Shown here one piece after another: positions 35,860 through 45,377 of a stretch of DNA of 64,000 bases. This DNA is from Nitrospira sp. (lineage in GTDB: Bacteria > Nitrospirota > Nitrospiria > Nitrospirales > Nitrospiraceae): positions 289,191 to 353,190 of the forward strand of contig JARFXQ010000001.1 in NCBI GenBank assembly GCA_029194725.1, given 5' to 3'. The notes beneath the pieces are model-generated. The model did not search any database and was not told the origin of the DNA. It saw nothing but the letters and a program-made list of their open reading frames with translations. Made by a program: the position numbers and the translations under genes. Position 1 is the stretch's first letter, and each line of letters starts with the position of its first letter.

Positions 35860-37146
35860 ATGTTCTCCCGCGTACTACCCTACACATTCCTCGGACTGGC
35901 TCCCTTGCTTCTTTCGTGCAGTGAGTCATCCAGCCTGTTCGGCTCGAAGACATCCCCTTGTTCCTTAATGACCGTTGCGGACGCAGAAGGGGCGCTCGGT
36001 GAACCGGTTCAGGACGGGACGCTTGCCGATTCGACAACCTGTATCTTCAAAGCTCGCCGTAACGAAGGAAATGCCGTCACGGTCCAGCTTGATGAAGCCC
36101 TCGGGAAAGATCGACGGACATGGTTCAATAAAGAGCGCCTGCGCCGTGACAGTCAGCTCATTCCCGGATTGGGAGACGGGGCAGTGAGAATTGACTCTTC
36201 GCCGACTTTGTCCAGACTAACCTTCATGCATAAAGACGCGTTTGTGACCGTGATCCTTTCCTCGACCCAACAGAAACAGCTCGGCGAGTCCGTGACTCAA
36301 TTGGGAAGGACCGCTGCGGCGCGGTACGGAGCGTCGTTGACGGCAACTCTCCCTCCCACCAGTTCCGCTCCACCCACTCGGCCAGGTCGTGAAATCCACA
36401 CCGAGACCGTCGCTTCGCAGGCCACGGTGACGCTCGCACATGGGCTCCCCACCCCTTCCGATATCCAAGCCGGGCCCAAAAAAGCCGGATCGTTCGATCC
36501 GGCAAGTCTGGTAGGAACCTGGCACGCACATGTCACGCAGGGAATGACTCAGCATGATATGCTCCTCATCATTCAGCCTAATTTGAAATGGTCTCTCTCA
36601 TCGATGATGCAATTTGATGGCATCTTGAACGCTGAAACAGGTTTGTGGTCACTCGAGCGAGCAAACACATTCAAGGGCCTTGGATGGAAAGGGACGTACC
36701 GCAAGACGACCCCCAATTCGTTCGACAGCACCGGCAGTGTTCAGGCGATCTGGAAGAGGCTCTCAATCGATGCCACCCCCACGCTCATTCCAGTCGAATT
36801 GTGGAATTTCCGACGCGAAGCAACCAGCGTACCGGTCTTCCAACTCAAAACGGTCGATCCTGACCTCGTCGGACAATGGGAAGGATCAGGCACCTATGCC
36901 GGAGGTTCCGCCGCCTTCGTGTGGGTGATCAAACCAACCGCTGCGACCGACTTGCTGATTGTCGATACGCTTCGCGGGACCGTGAAAACCAAGGACGGCA
37001 TTCCCCAGCTCCAACCTATTCAAAAGAAGAAACAACGTGTCAGCATCATCGCTTTCCATGACCGTGGATTTACCACGAGCGACGGGAAGACCAACCTTCG
37101 ATGGACTCAGTTTGATTCGGAGCAGATAGAAGACCGCCGGCTCTAG
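35860..37146 (+). CDS. lipoprotein of unknown function
   Basis: 428 residues from ATG 35860, which places the signal peptide and lipobox correctly (MFSRVLPYTFLGLAPLLLSC). The N-terminal 150 residues contain CSLMTVADAEGALGEPVQDG, CIFKARRNEGNAVTVQLDEA and GLGDGAVRIDSSPTLSRLTF, a beta-alpha pattern seen in DUF3558-like lipoprotein domains. The second half has two related beta-rich segments, LVGTWHAHVTQGMTQHDMLL and LVGQWEGSGTYAGGSAAFVW, resembling small beta-sandwiches. Function is unknown. The next gene follows after about 40 bases. Confidence 0.75.
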   Translation: MFSRVLPYTFLGLAPLLLSCSESSSLFGSKTSPCSLMTVADAEGALGEPVQDGTLADSTTCIFKARRNEGNAVTVQLDEALGKDRRTWFNKERLRRDSQLIPGLGDGAVRIDSSPTLSRLTFMHKDAFVTVILSSTQQKQLGESVTQLGRTAAARYGASLTATLPPTSSAPPTRPGREIHTETVASQATVTLAHGLPTPSDIQAGPKKAGSFDPASLVGTWHAHVTQGMTQHDMLLIIQPNLKWSLSSMMQFDGILNAETGLWSLERANTFKGLGWKGTYRKTTPNSFDSTGSVQAIWKRLSIDATPTLIPVELWNFRREATSVPVFQLKTVDPDLVGQWEGSGTYAGGSAAFVWVIKPTAATDLLIVDTLRGTVKTKDGIPQLQPIQKKKQRVSIIAFHDRGFTTSDGKTNLRWTQFDSEQIEDRRL

Positions 37147-37188
37147 CCCACATCCTCGGTCGCATTGATCCGGAAAGGATCTTGTCTC

Positions 37189-38100
37189 ATGGCAGACACA
37201 CAAGCTCGCATTGGCTTCGTCGGAGTAGGTCGAATGGGCGCCAATATGGCCCGACGATTGAAAGAACGGGGACACCGCATCACGGCGGTTCAGGACCAAC
37301 AGACCGACGCCTCGAACTCCTTGTCACAGGAACTGGGCTCGGAAGCGGTCGTCTCACCGGCGCGTGTTGCTGAGATATCGGATATCGTCATCACCGTCGT
37401 ATCGGATGACGCCGCAATGCGGGAGATTTACGCGGAACAGGACCCGGCCGGGCTTTTGGCTTATGCGAACAACCGGCTGTTCATCAACTGTGCGACGCTC
37501 ACGCCGACGCTCCATATTGACATCGAACAGGCAGTTGAACGGCATGGTGGCTCAACCCTTGAAGTCTGTATGGCGAGCAGCATCACCCAAGCGCGCGAGG
37601 GCACCCTGTATCTGATGTGCGGAGGCAAGCAGGACGTGTTCAACCGGGCCCTCCCCCTGCTGGAGACCCTCGGCACGAAGGTCCGATATATCGGCGCAGC
37701 CGGAGAAGCGGCAAAAGTCAAAGCGCTCGTCAATATGGTGATGAACAGCAATACCGCCGCGTTGGCCGAAGGGTTAGGACTGGGGGCGGCGCTGGCAATC
37801 GATCTGACTCTGCTGCGTGAGGTATTTAGTCAAACCGGAGCGGCTTCGCGAGTATTGGAAACGGACGGAGAAGATATGCAGCTACGCGCACACGATTGTT
37901 ATTTTTCGGCAGCCCACGCCGCGAAAGACTCGGCCATCGCGCTCGACTTGGCCAAACTGGTCGGCCTCTCCCTACCACTCGCCCAGGCGACGTTGAGCCA
38001 ATACCAACGACTCATTGAATTGGGTAAAGGTGATCTGGATAAATCGTCGGTTGCCGAATTGACGTTTCCTGAGAGAACTCCCTCTCGACTCCTGCCGTAA
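37189..38100 (+). CDS. 3-hydroxyisobutyrate dehydrogenase-type NAD(P) oxidoreductase
   Basis: 303 residues from ATG 37189, chosen for GAAAGGA ahead and the family N-terminus. Rossmann motif GFVGVGRMGANMARRLKERG, then VSDDAAMREIY, substrate-binding VCMASSITQAREGTLYLMCG (replacing the classical D-x-PVSGG form) and the catalytic lysine in GEAAKVKALVNMVMNSN. Close relatives act on 3-hydroxyisobutyrate, tartronate semialdehyde or succinic semialdehyde. The variant substrate loop makes the exact substrate unsure. It converges with the DsbA-like gene with five bases between. Confidence 0.9.
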   Translation: MADTQARIGFVGVGRMGANMARRLKERGHRITAVQDQQTDASNSLSQELGSEAVVSPARVAEISDIVITVVSDDAAMREIYAEQDPAGLLAYANNRLFINCATLTPTLHIDIEQAVERHGGSTLEVCMASSITQAREGTLYLMCGGKQDVFNRALPLLETLGTKVRYIGAAGEAAKVKALVNMVMNSNTAALAEGLGLGAALAIDLTLLREVFSQTGAASRVLETDGEDMQLRAHDCYFSAAHAAKDSAIALDLAKLVGLSLPLAQATLSQYQRLIELGKGDLDKSSVAELTFPERTPSRLLP

Positions 38101-38105
38101 ATCTG

Positions 38106-38678
38106 TTACGTGAAGAACTGTCGAACCTGCTCCTCGGATACACAACCGACTAGCAGATCGCCGTCTGGAGACACAAGGAGGGGAACTCCATTTTGACCTG
38201 TCGCATGCCAGGCAGTTTCCCATTTCTGTGCGATGACTTGGTTCTGCCCATCAATGTCTTCAGTAAAATCCTCTCCCGCCAACTGCTTCAAAATCAACGG
38301 ATCAGAAATGTCTCGACCGTCGCGCCAGAAAGCACGGTAGGTTTGCTGAACAAAGTCCATCCCCTTTCGCACATCCTCTCGTAGGATCGCAACCGCTTGT
38401 TCGATTGCCGGCAGAGTATTCGGTTTCCCAGGCGGCAACGCGATCGGCAACCCCGGTGCCAACCGCTGCACCATCGCGACTTCGTGTCGCAATTCGGCCT
38501 CCAACGAGCCGCTCCACGACTTCATGGGACGAGGCAACTGCGGCGCGTGCTGCACTCCACGCCACTCACACCGGTCGATCAAATTCAAATTGTGCAACCG
38601 CTGGTGCAGCGCATAACAGAAGGGACAGTTGAAGTCGCCATAGAGAAGAAATCGATCAGAAGTGGAACCAGTAGTCAT
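38106..38678 (-). CDS. DsbA-family thioredoxin-fold protein (FrnE/HCCA-like)
   Basis: 190 residues. The thioredoxin active site is LLYGDFNCPFCYALHQRL, with CPFC at residues 18-21, followed by a helical insertion and GQNGVPLLVSPDGDLLVGCV, the cis-proline strand. No signal peptide is present, so it is cytosolic. The fold is shared by DsbA, FrnE and 2-hydroxychromene-2-carboxylate isomerase. A disulfide or glutathione-linked role is likely, but the substrate is unknown. Confidence 0.88.
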   Translation of the reverse strand: MTTGSTSDRFLLYGDFNCPFCYALHQRLHNLNLIDRCEWRGVQHAPQLPRPMKSWSGSLEAELRHEVAMVQRLAPGLPIALPPGKPNTLPAIEQAVAILREDVRKGMDFVQQTYRAFWRDGRDISDPLILKQLAGEDFTEDIDGQNQVIAQKWETAWHATGQNGVPLLVSPDGDLLVGCVSEEQVRQFFT

Positions 38679-38753
38679 GCGCCCACTCTACCGAAGTCGA
38701 TCGGCAGAGTCCACCGATATCGGACAGGAAAGGTCCTGAAGTGTTCTCTGGAA

Positions 38754-40745
38754 TCAGGAATCGGCGTGCCGTAATAGCTCTTGGAGATTTGCGCGGAGCG
38801 CCGACAACGTCAACGGCTTGGTCACAACTTTATCCATCCCGGCCTGGCTACACTTCTGGGCATCTTCGTCGGATGCATGACCGGTAAGGGCCATGATGGG
38901 CAGATGGTCCAACGTCCCTTCCTCGCGACGACGAACTTCTCTGGTGGCTTCATAGCCATCCATCTCGGGCATCTCACAGTCCATCAACACGACGTCATAC
39001 GCCGTTCGAGTGATAGCCTCCACCGCTTCGCAGCCCGTACGGGCAACTTCGACCTGACAGCCAAGCTTTTGTAAGAACTTACAGGCGACAACCTGATTGA
39101 TTTCATTATCATCCGCGACCAGGACTCGCAGCGGCCCCAGCGGTTCGCCCGCACCGCCATGACCCGTACTTAGCGAAGATGCCGTGGGGTCTCGATGAAT
39201 GGCCGGAAGGAGGTTGGTGGTATAGACGAACGTACTGCCCTGACCGAACCGGCTGTTGACAGTGATGGTCCCTCCCATTAACTCAACGAGCTGACGACAG
39301 ATCATGAGACCAAGGCCTGTTCCCCCAAATCGTCTCGCAGTCGATAGATCAGCTTGTGCATATGCTTTAAACAACTGGGCTTGTTGCTCTGTGGTTAACC
39401 CGATGCCTGTATCTTGTACGCTCCACCGTAGAAACACGGTCTCCGAGCTCTCCTGGCGGTTCGACCTCAGCGACACGGCAATGGTGACCCCTCCACGCTT
39501 CGTGAACTTGATCGCATTCCCGACGAGATTGAAGAGGATCTGTCTCAGCCTGATCGGATCGCCTCGAAGTTCCTCCGGAACATCGGCATCAATCTTCACC
39601 GAAATCGTAAGACCTTTTGGGGCAGCCAACCCCTCCGCCAATGTCGTGACGTCGCGGATCAGTGCCCGCAGATTGACATCAGCCACCTCAAGGGTCATCT
39701 TGCCGGCTTCGATCTTTGAAAAATCGAGGATGTCGTTCACCAGCGCCAGCAATGTCTCTGCGGAGCGGTGCATCGTCTCGATTAGCTCCCGCTGTTGATC
39801 GGTTAGCGATGAGTCCTTGAGGAGCTGCGTGCATCCCAGTACCCCGTTCATCGGGGTCCGAAGTTCATGGCTCATCGTGGCGAGAAAGATTCCCTTCGCT
39901 CGGGCAGACTCCTCAGCTGCTTCTTTCGCACGGCGCAACACCACATCCGAGGTGATATCAAGTCCATAGGCACGGACCAACGCTAACTCTTTCAAAGGAA
40001 AGAACGACCAGGCGATAACTCGATCCACCACGGCATGTTCCACCCGTAACAACGTGGAATTGGTCACGAGGCACTCATGCAGCATTGCCGATAGAGTTGG
40101 CGGGAACATCACCTCAATGCCGGCCTCAAGAAGTCCACATTCTCCCATCAAATTAAGCATACCGGTGTTGGCATAGAGCATGGCACCCATCGAGTCAAAT
40201 TCCACTATAGGATTCGGCGCATCCTCGGCCAACCGTGCGGCGCGATCGACATCCCGCTGAATCTCCATCGCGTCAGTCACGTCGCGTACAACCACCAGCC
40301 CACCCACGTGTACGCCTTGCTGCATTCTCGGCCAGAACGAGAGGGACAACTCGAACTGAGTCCCATCCTCTCGGTTCCAAAACTGGGAAGGGATTACGAC
40401 ATGCTTGCCAGTGTTCACCATCCGAGTGAATGGGCACTGAGCTACTTCACTCTCGTCCGGCGTAAGGCATCCAATAAGGTCGTGAAACCCCAGTCCGATC
40501 ACATCTCGCATTCGGCCGACAAGTTGTTTCGCGACAGGATTGAGAAATAGGATGCGATCTTCTTGGTTCGTAATGAAGATCGCTTCTGTCGTAGTCTCGA
40601 GAATGAGTGAGACATCCTCTCGGGTCGAGAGCCAAGCCAGCGAACCATTGGAAGGATACTCGGGAATGGGTGCGGCAGGAACCGTCATCCGTTGACCTGC
40701 ATCACTATTGTCCCACCGACACAAAGAACCCGGTCTATCAGCCAT
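38754..40745 (-). CDS. PAS-PAS hybrid sensor histidine kinase
   Basis: 663 residues. Two PAS domains (ILETTTEAIFITNQEDRILF near residue 50, and NPIVEFDSMGAMLYANTGML near 175) are followed by HisKA with the phosphorylated His in ATMSHELRTPMNGVLGCTQL (about residue 293). HATPase_c follows, with NLVGNAIKFTKRGG (N box), DTGIGLT and GGTGLGLMICRQLVE. The C-terminal receiver has VLMDCEMPEMDGYEATREVR (phospho-Asp). No membrane helix is seen, so it senses a cytosolic signal. No partner regulator is adjacent. An ATG at 40688 is an alternative start. Confidence 0.95.
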   Translation of the reverse strand: MADRPGSLCRWDNSDAGQRMTVPAAPIPEYPSNGSLAWLSTREDVSLILETTTEAIFITNQEDRILFLNPVAKQLVGRMRDVIGLGFHDLIGCLTPDESEVAQCPFTRMVNTGKHVVIPSQFWNREDGTQFELSLSFWPRMQQGVHVGGLVVVRDVTDAMEIQRDVDRAARLAEDAPNPIVEFDSMGAMLYANTGMLNLMGECGLLEAGIEVMFPPTLSAMLHECLVTNSTLLRVEHAVVDRVIAWSFFPLKELALVRAYGLDITSDVVLRRAKEAAEESARAKGIFLATMSHELRTPMNGVLGCTQLLKDSSLTDQQRELIETMHRSAETLLALVNDILDFSKIEAGKMTLEVADVNLRALIRDVTTLAEGLAAPKGLTISVKIDADVPEELRGDPIRLRQILFNLVGNAIKFTKRGGVTIAVSLRSNRQESSETVFLRWSVQDTGIGLTTEQQAQLFKAYAQADLSTARRFGGTGLGLMICRQLVELMGGTITVNSRFGQGSTFVYTTNLLPAIHRDPTASSLSTGHGGAGEPLGPLRVLVADDNEINQVVACKFLQKLGCQVEVARTGCEAVEAITRTAYDVVLMDCEMPEMDGYEATREVRRREEGTLDHLPIMALTGHASDEDAQKCSQAGMDKVVTKPLTLSALRANLQELLRHADS

Positions 40746-40977
40746 ACCTTATCGGTACCTAGGTGTGTTTTTTGAAGTGCATGGGCTTGGGAAGATCATG
40801 CCGCGGGCAACGAAAAGTGGCCACCATCCGCGGTCGCGTGCGAGCAATCCAACTATACCGTATGTGCTCAATTCTACTGATTCGTGGCGGTCGTTCTCGG
40901 TTGCCACAGATCGGTCGCTGCTACGCTTCAGCCAATCACATGCTCAAGTCCTAGCTCAAACTGCCGATCGAGTTTTG

Positions 40978-41074
40978 ACAGGGTGAAAAAGGGCAAACCA
41001 TCCGAGAGGATGGGACGCAAAGCCGAGGGACCTTAACAGGGACGGAACATGTTCCAGGGTCAGCCTAGCTGCCA
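40978..41074 (+). promoter_or_regulatory. cyclic di-GMP-I (GEMM) riboswitch
   Basis: The RNA shows GGGCAAACC, the P1b hairpin CATCC-GAGA-GGATG with its GNRA loop, GGGACGCAAAGCC, and, after a second stem GGAACATGTTCC, the conserved CAGCCTAGCTGCC tail. These are the hallmark conserved blocks of the GEMM-I aptamer, which binds cyclic di-GMP. It lies about 85 bases ahead of a flagellar rod-like gene on the same strand. Whether binding raises or lowers expression cannot be read from sequence; no classic poly-U terminator is apparent, so control at translation is possible. Confidence 0.88.
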
Positions 41075-41160
41075 CACAATCGATGATCTGATCGGTCAGG
41101 CTCTCCCACTCCCTTGGCGCCTTCCTCTGGATTTCAGCCTCAACTGAACGGAGGTGCCGC

Positions 41161-41514
41161 ATGATTTCCGCTATCCATACAGCACTCTCGGGCCTGACTG
41201 CCTTCAGCAAACAGGTCGAGGTCGTGGCGCACAATGTCGCCAATGTCAACACCGACGGGTTTAAGAAATCCAGAACAGAGTTCGTCGAAATCCCAAGCGG
41301 CGGAGTCCTTCCTGTTGTTGAGAAAGACGATTCATCCGGTCCAACCGTTCTTCGCGACTCAGGTGGCAACCAAACCATGGTCGAGCTCTCGAACGTGGAT
41401 CTGGGAGAGGAAGCGGTGCAGCAAATCGTGGCTCAACGCAGCTTTCAAGCGAATCTCCAAACCTTGCGAGCCGAAGATGCCATACTCGGTAGCATCCTGG
41501 ATACAAAGAAATAG
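41161..41514 (+). CDS. orphan flagellar basal-body rod-like protein (FlgC/FlgG type)
   Basis: 117 residues with GAGGTGCCGC ahead of the ATG. The N-terminal rod motif ALSGLTAFSKQVEVVAHNVA followed by NVNTDGFKKSR and the C-terminal motif VELSNVDLGEEAVQQIVAQR then SFQANLQTLR are the conserved coiled ends of axial flagellar proteins. The middle is short, as in FlgC (about 140 residues), and shorter still here. No other flagellar gene is nearby, so it is a stand-alone paralogue. Its riboswitch ties it to cyclic di-GMP, the usual motile-sessile signal. Confidence 0.85.
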   Translation: MISAIHTALSGLTAFSKQVEVVAHNVANVNTDGFKKSRTEFVEIPSGGVLPVVEKDDSSGPTVLRDSGGNQTMVELSNVDLGEEAVQQIVAQRSFQANLQTLRAEDAILGSILDTKK

Positions 41515-41680
41515 CTGACCACCGCCATTCGTCACAGGCCATGCAGTAGCATCCCCGGAAACACTGGCTACCTATCGAATTGGCCGATGTCTCATGGCAT
41601 ATACCACCTCTGCCGATCGGTCGACTGTTCACCTTTCTGAGACGTAGCTTTCCCGCCGATCCTTATGCTATGTCGAGGCC

Positions 41681-43855
41681 ATGGTCTGTTCTCCAGTCTT
41701 GTTGGTAATTCCTCCCTTGACTCAGCTGAACACCCCCTACCCATCAACCGCCTATTTAACCGGGTTTCTTCAGTCCCGTGGAATCGAGGTGGAGCAAGCC
41801 GACTTGGGCATCGAGCTGGTGTTGCGCCTATTCAGCCCCGAGGGGATCCGAACTATCTTTCGACAACTTCACGGCCAGGAGGGTTCCCTCCCCAAGGAAG
41901 CTCTCCGCATGATGAGGGATGAACAGACCTACGTGAAAATGATCGGACCAGTCGTCGCCTTCTTACAGGGCAAGACTCCTGAGATTGCCACTCGTTTGGC
42001 TCAACCCGGAATCTTGCCCCAGGGCGCACGATTCCGAGGTCGTAAGAAATTTGCGCGCTCCGTATCGGTGACTGACAGGGCCAAACAATGGGCGACCTTC
42101 TTCCTCGAGGATCTCGCCGATTTGGTGCAAGCTACCATTACACCGTACTTCGCTCTGAGCCGATATGCAGAACATATCGGGCGTAGCGCCTCATCATTTG
42201 ATCAGATCGCGACCGCCTTGGCTGAGTCACCGAATCTGACTGATGAATGGCTCCTGGAAGCATTCTGGAAACACTTTAACCGCGTCAATCCATCGCTGGT
42301 CGGTCTCTCCATACCGTTTCCAGGTAATCTCTATGGAGCGTTCCTCATTGCTAAGGCGCTCAAGCAGCGCCGTCCTGATCTGCCTGTGGCAATCGGCGGC
42401 GGCTATGTGAACACGGAATTACGTCGAATTACCGACCCTCGTGTGTTCGATTATATCGACTTTATCACCTTCGACGACGGTGAACGGCCCCTCCTCTCCT
42501 TAATTGAACATATTTCCGGCTCGCGCCCCCGCCACTCACTATGCCGCACGATGTATCGACACAATGATCGCGTGGCCTATGCCGATGACCCCTTGTCACG
42601 TGACTTCACGATGAACGACATCGGTTGTCCGACCTATCGAGGCCTGGCGCTGGATCGTTACCTGACCATTCTCGACAGTACCAATCCAATGCATCGCCTC
42701 TGGTCTGAGGGGCATTGGAATAAACTGACCGTGGCCCACGGCTGCTATTGGAAACAATGTACGTTCTGCGATACAGGGCTCACCTACATTAATCGGTACG
42801 AGATGACACCGACCGAGCGGCTCGTCCAGCAAATCGAACAACTCGTCGCAGAGACTGGCCGGAGGGGGTTTCACTTCGTCGATGAGGCAGCACCACCATC
42901 AGCATTAAAGTCACTGGCCCTTGCCCTTTTGGAGCGACGGATCGATATCACCTGGTGGGGGAACATCCGCTTTGAGACTGCTTTTTCGCCGGACCTTTGC
43001 CGCCTTCTCTCCGCCTCCGGTTGTATCGCGGTGACGGCGGGTCTTGAGGCCGCCTCAGACCGGCTCCTGGATGGTATGAAGAAAGGCATTACCGTCGATC
43101 AGACCGCGCTGGTCGCAGCCGGGTTCAAGGAGGCCGGTATCCTGATCCACGCCTACCTCATGTATGGTTGTCCATCGGAGACGATTCAGGAAACCATCGA
43201 CTCACTTGAACGAGTCCGTCAACTTGTCTCGGCAGATCTCCTTCAATCGGCCTTTTGGCATCGTTTTACCGTCACCGCTCACAGCCCGGTGGGGCTGGAT
43301 CCCACTGCTCATAGTGTGCGCATTCTCGGACCGGCATTTCGAGGCTTTGCAGAGAATGACCTTCTGCATCACGATGATAGAGGGGAAGCGCCGAACTGGC
43401 TCGGCGAAGGGCTACGACGATCCCTCCTGAATTACCTTGAACGACGTGGACTCGATCTCGATGTTCGTCAGTGGTTCGAGGACGAGGTCCCGCGCCCCCA
43501 TGTAGCTCCCACATGGCTTCGGCGAGTGCTCAAAAAACGGCCGATCGATGACCATTCAGACTTAGAACGGCGTATGGTCTGGGTGGGTGGACCGGTGACC
43601 TGTAAGTCGATCGGGAAGAAAGCAATTCTCACTATTACCGGTTCCGGGCAGAACCACATCATCTCTCTGCGGGAACCAGAGGCTCGGTGGTTGGAGCAAT
43701 TGATTAGAGACGCCATCCCTCGACAGGCATTTCAGACCTATCCACATATGCGGGAGGCTGGTGGCTCATTTCCTGGGATACTATCGGACTTCAACATCTT
43801 TCTGCGCACCCCTTCGTGGAAAAAGATCCGCGACGCGGGCCTCCTGCTCGTGTAA
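41681..43855 (+). CDS. B12-binding-domain radical SAM protein
   Basis: 724 residues from ATG 41681. The N-terminal B12-binding-like domain begins VLLVIPPLTQLNTPYPSTAY and contains LPVAIGGGYVNTEL near residue 235. The radical SAM core follows with HGCYWKQCTFCDTG near residue 360: the three cysteines are spaced C-x4-C-x2-C instead of the canonical C-x3-C-x2-C. Later GLEAASDRLLDGMKKG and HAYLMYGCPSET are typical core blocks. A C-terminal extension of about 200 residues ends ILSDFNIFLRTPSWKKI. Relatives methylate or rearrange small molecules and lipids; the substrate is unknown. Confidence 0.88.
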   Translation: MVCSPVLLVIPPLTQLNTPYPSTAYLTGFLQSRGIEVEQADLGIELVLRLFSPEGIRTIFRQLHGQEGSLPKEALRMMRDEQTYVKMIGPVVAFLQGKTPEIATRLAQPGILPQGARFRGRKKFARSVSVTDRAKQWATFFLEDLADLVQATITPYFALSRYAEHIGRSASSFDQIATALAESPNLTDEWLLEAFWKHFNRVNPSLVGLSIPFPGNLYGAFLIAKALKQRRPDLPVAIGGGYVNTELRRITDPRVFDYIDFITFDDGERPLLSLIEHISGSRPRHSLCRTMYRHNDRVAYADDPLSRDFTMNDIGCPTYRGLALDRYLTILDSTNPMHRLWSEGHWNKLTVAHGCYWKQCTFCDTGLTYINRYEMTPTERLVQQIEQLVAETGRRGFHFVDEAAPPSALKSLALALLERRIDITWWGNIRFETAFSPDLCRLLSASGCIAVTAGLEAASDRLLDGMKKGITVDQTALVAAGFKEAGILIHAYLMYGCPSETIQETIDSLERVRQLVSADLLQSAFWHRFTVTAHSPVGLDPTAHSVRILGPAFRGFAENDLLHHDDRGEAPNWLGEGLRRSLLNYLERRGLDLDVRQWFEDEVPRPHVAPTWLRRVLKKRPIDDHSDLERRMVWVGGPVTCKSIGKKAILTITGSGQNHIISLREPEARWLEQLIRDAIPRQAFQTYPHMREAGGSFPGILSDFNIFLRTPSWKKIRDAGLLLV

Positions 43856-44048
43856 CGCTCGGATCCTACTACCAGCCTGTTGACAGCCAAATACAGACTC
43901 CATTCTGTCCGTATAGTCAGGAGGCCTGTGCTATTGAGAAGCAGCGATGATTTTTCCCAGCCCCATGCCTTTGAGCGAACCATATCGCCCCCAGACAAAC
44001 GAGCAACACCGGGAGGAGGTATGTTCCTGAGGAGTTGCTAGGCAACCG

Positions 44049-44079
44049 GGGCAGAAGGTGCTTGCCGCACCTTCTGCCC
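44049..44079 (-). terminator. hairpin terminator behind peroxiredoxin gene
   Basis: GGGCAGAAGGTGC and GCACCTTCTGCCC make a 13-pair perfect stem around TTGCC, 25 bases downstream of the peroxiredoxin stop. There is no clear T run on either side, so it may also act as an mRNA stabiliser. Confidence 0.65.
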
Positions 44080-44103
44080 ATTCGCCTGGAAGTAACTCGA
44101 TGT

Positions 44104-44739
44104 TTACCGATTCGGCTGAGGGGTATAGCGCAAATAGGGCTTCACGGTCTTGAATCCCTTGGGGAAGAGATCCTTCGCCTCGGCATCACTCACCGCCGGA
44201 GTGATGATGCAATCTTCGCCGTCCTTCCAATTCACCGGGGTAGCGACCTTGTACTTCGATGTCAGTTGGAGTGAATCGATCACCCTCAACAGCTCATCGA
44301 AGTTCCGGCCGCAGGAGGCGGGATACGTCAAGGTGAGTTTGACCTTCTTGTCCGGACCGATAATAAAGACCGAGCGCACCGTCATATTGTCGATGGCGTT
44401 GGGATGGATCATATCGTACAGCGTGGCGACCTTCTTGTCCGGATCGGCGATGATGGGATAGTTCACCGTCGTTCTTTGAGTCTCGTTGATGTCGTTGATC
44501 CACCCTTTATGGGAATCCATGGGATCAACGCTGACCGCCATGATCTTCACCCCCCGCTTCTTGAACTCGGGTGAAATCTTCGCCATCGCCCCCAGCTCAG
44601 TCGTACAAACCGGGGTATAATCCTTGGGATGTGAAAAGAGAACGCCCCAACTGTTACCCAGCCACTCGTGAAAATTGATCGTCCCCTCGGTCGTTTCTGC
44701 CGTAAAGTTCGGGGCATCGTCGCCCAATCGTATTGCCAT
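44104..44739 (-). CDS. 1-Cys peroxiredoxin (Prx6 type)
   Basis: 211 residues with AAGGAGG ahead of the ATG. MAIRLGDDAPNFTAETTEGT opens the AhpC/TSA fold; the peroxidatic cysteine is in SHPKDYTPVCTTELG (about residue 47), with the P-x3-T-x2-C motif and a downstream Arg. The C-terminal 1-cysPrx extension ends KGFKTVKPYLRYTP, and no resolving cysteine of the 2-Cys class is seen in its usual place. It removes hydrogen and organic peroxides in the cytosol. Its own gene and hairpin suggest monocistronic expression. Confidence 0.94.
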   Translation of the reverse strand: MAIRLGDDAPNFTAETTEGTINFHEWLGNSWGVLFSHPKDYTPVCTTELGAMAKISPEFKKRGVKIMAVSVDPMDSHKGWINDINETQRTTVNYPIIADPDKKVATLYDMIHPNAIDNMTVRSVFIIGPDKKVKLTLTYPASCGRNFDELLRVIDSLQLTSKYKVATPVNWKDGEDCIITPAVSDAEAKDLFPKGFKTVKPYLRYTPQPNR

Positions 44740-44986
44740 GGGATACCTCCTTGTATCGCGATCACCTAGAACAAGATTCTACTGTCGCCGGTACAATACT
44801 GTGCCTCAACAGGTGAGTTCAAGGGGGCATCAACGAGGTCATGGCTGAGGCCAAGGTTGCGATGGAACCATTGATCTTCTCTTAACCTTCATCTCTGCCT
44901 GATGACGGATTCGGTTTATCCTAGCTCAAGCTTCTCGCCTTTCCTTCCGATAGGGGGTTCAGAAACCCTTCTCAACGGAGCCGAAC

Positions 44987-45352
44987 ATGGCCGGCGCAGA
45001 CACATCGCATACAAAATTACATATCTCAAAGGACCCGATGTACCTCATGCTGCGTGAAGGCTACGTCAAGGAGTTCAACGCCAAGAAGGCCTCCGGAGAA
45101 CAATGCGATCTTCGGGGCTGCGATCTGCGAGGTCTTGACCTTCGAGGCTTAGATGCCGATGGGCTGGATTTCAGCGACTGCTATTTCCGACAGTCCGATC
45201 TCCGAGGCATCGACTTGAGCAAGGCTAGATTGGAGGGAGCCAGTATCAATGCGTGCAAAATTTCCGGCGCTCTCTTCCCAAAGGAACTGAGCGCCTCTGA
45301 GATTGAGCTGTCTCTTCTCCACGGAACACGGATGCGGTACAGCGCGAAGTAA
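44987..45352 (+). CDS. pentapeptide-repeat protein
   Basis: 121 residues behind GGAGCCGAAC. Residues 40-95 contain nine or ten pentapeptide units of the form A(D/N)LxG: CDLRGCDLRGLDLRGLDADG, then LDFSDCYFRQSDLRGIDLSK, then ARLEGASINACKISGALF. These would fold into a short right-handed quadrilateral beta-helix. The N-terminal 35 residues are polar and helical. No transmembrane helix or enzyme motif. Function is unknown; gyrase-mimic roles exist only for much longer relatives. Confidence 0.92.
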   Translation: MAGADTSHTKLHISKDPMYLMLREGYVKEFNAKKASGEQCDLRGCDLRGLDLRGLDADGLDFSDCYFRQSDLRGIDLSKARLEGASINACKISGALFPKELSASEIELSLLHGTRMRYSAK

Positions 45353-45377
45353 CCGGGTTTAGAACCACGATTGAACT

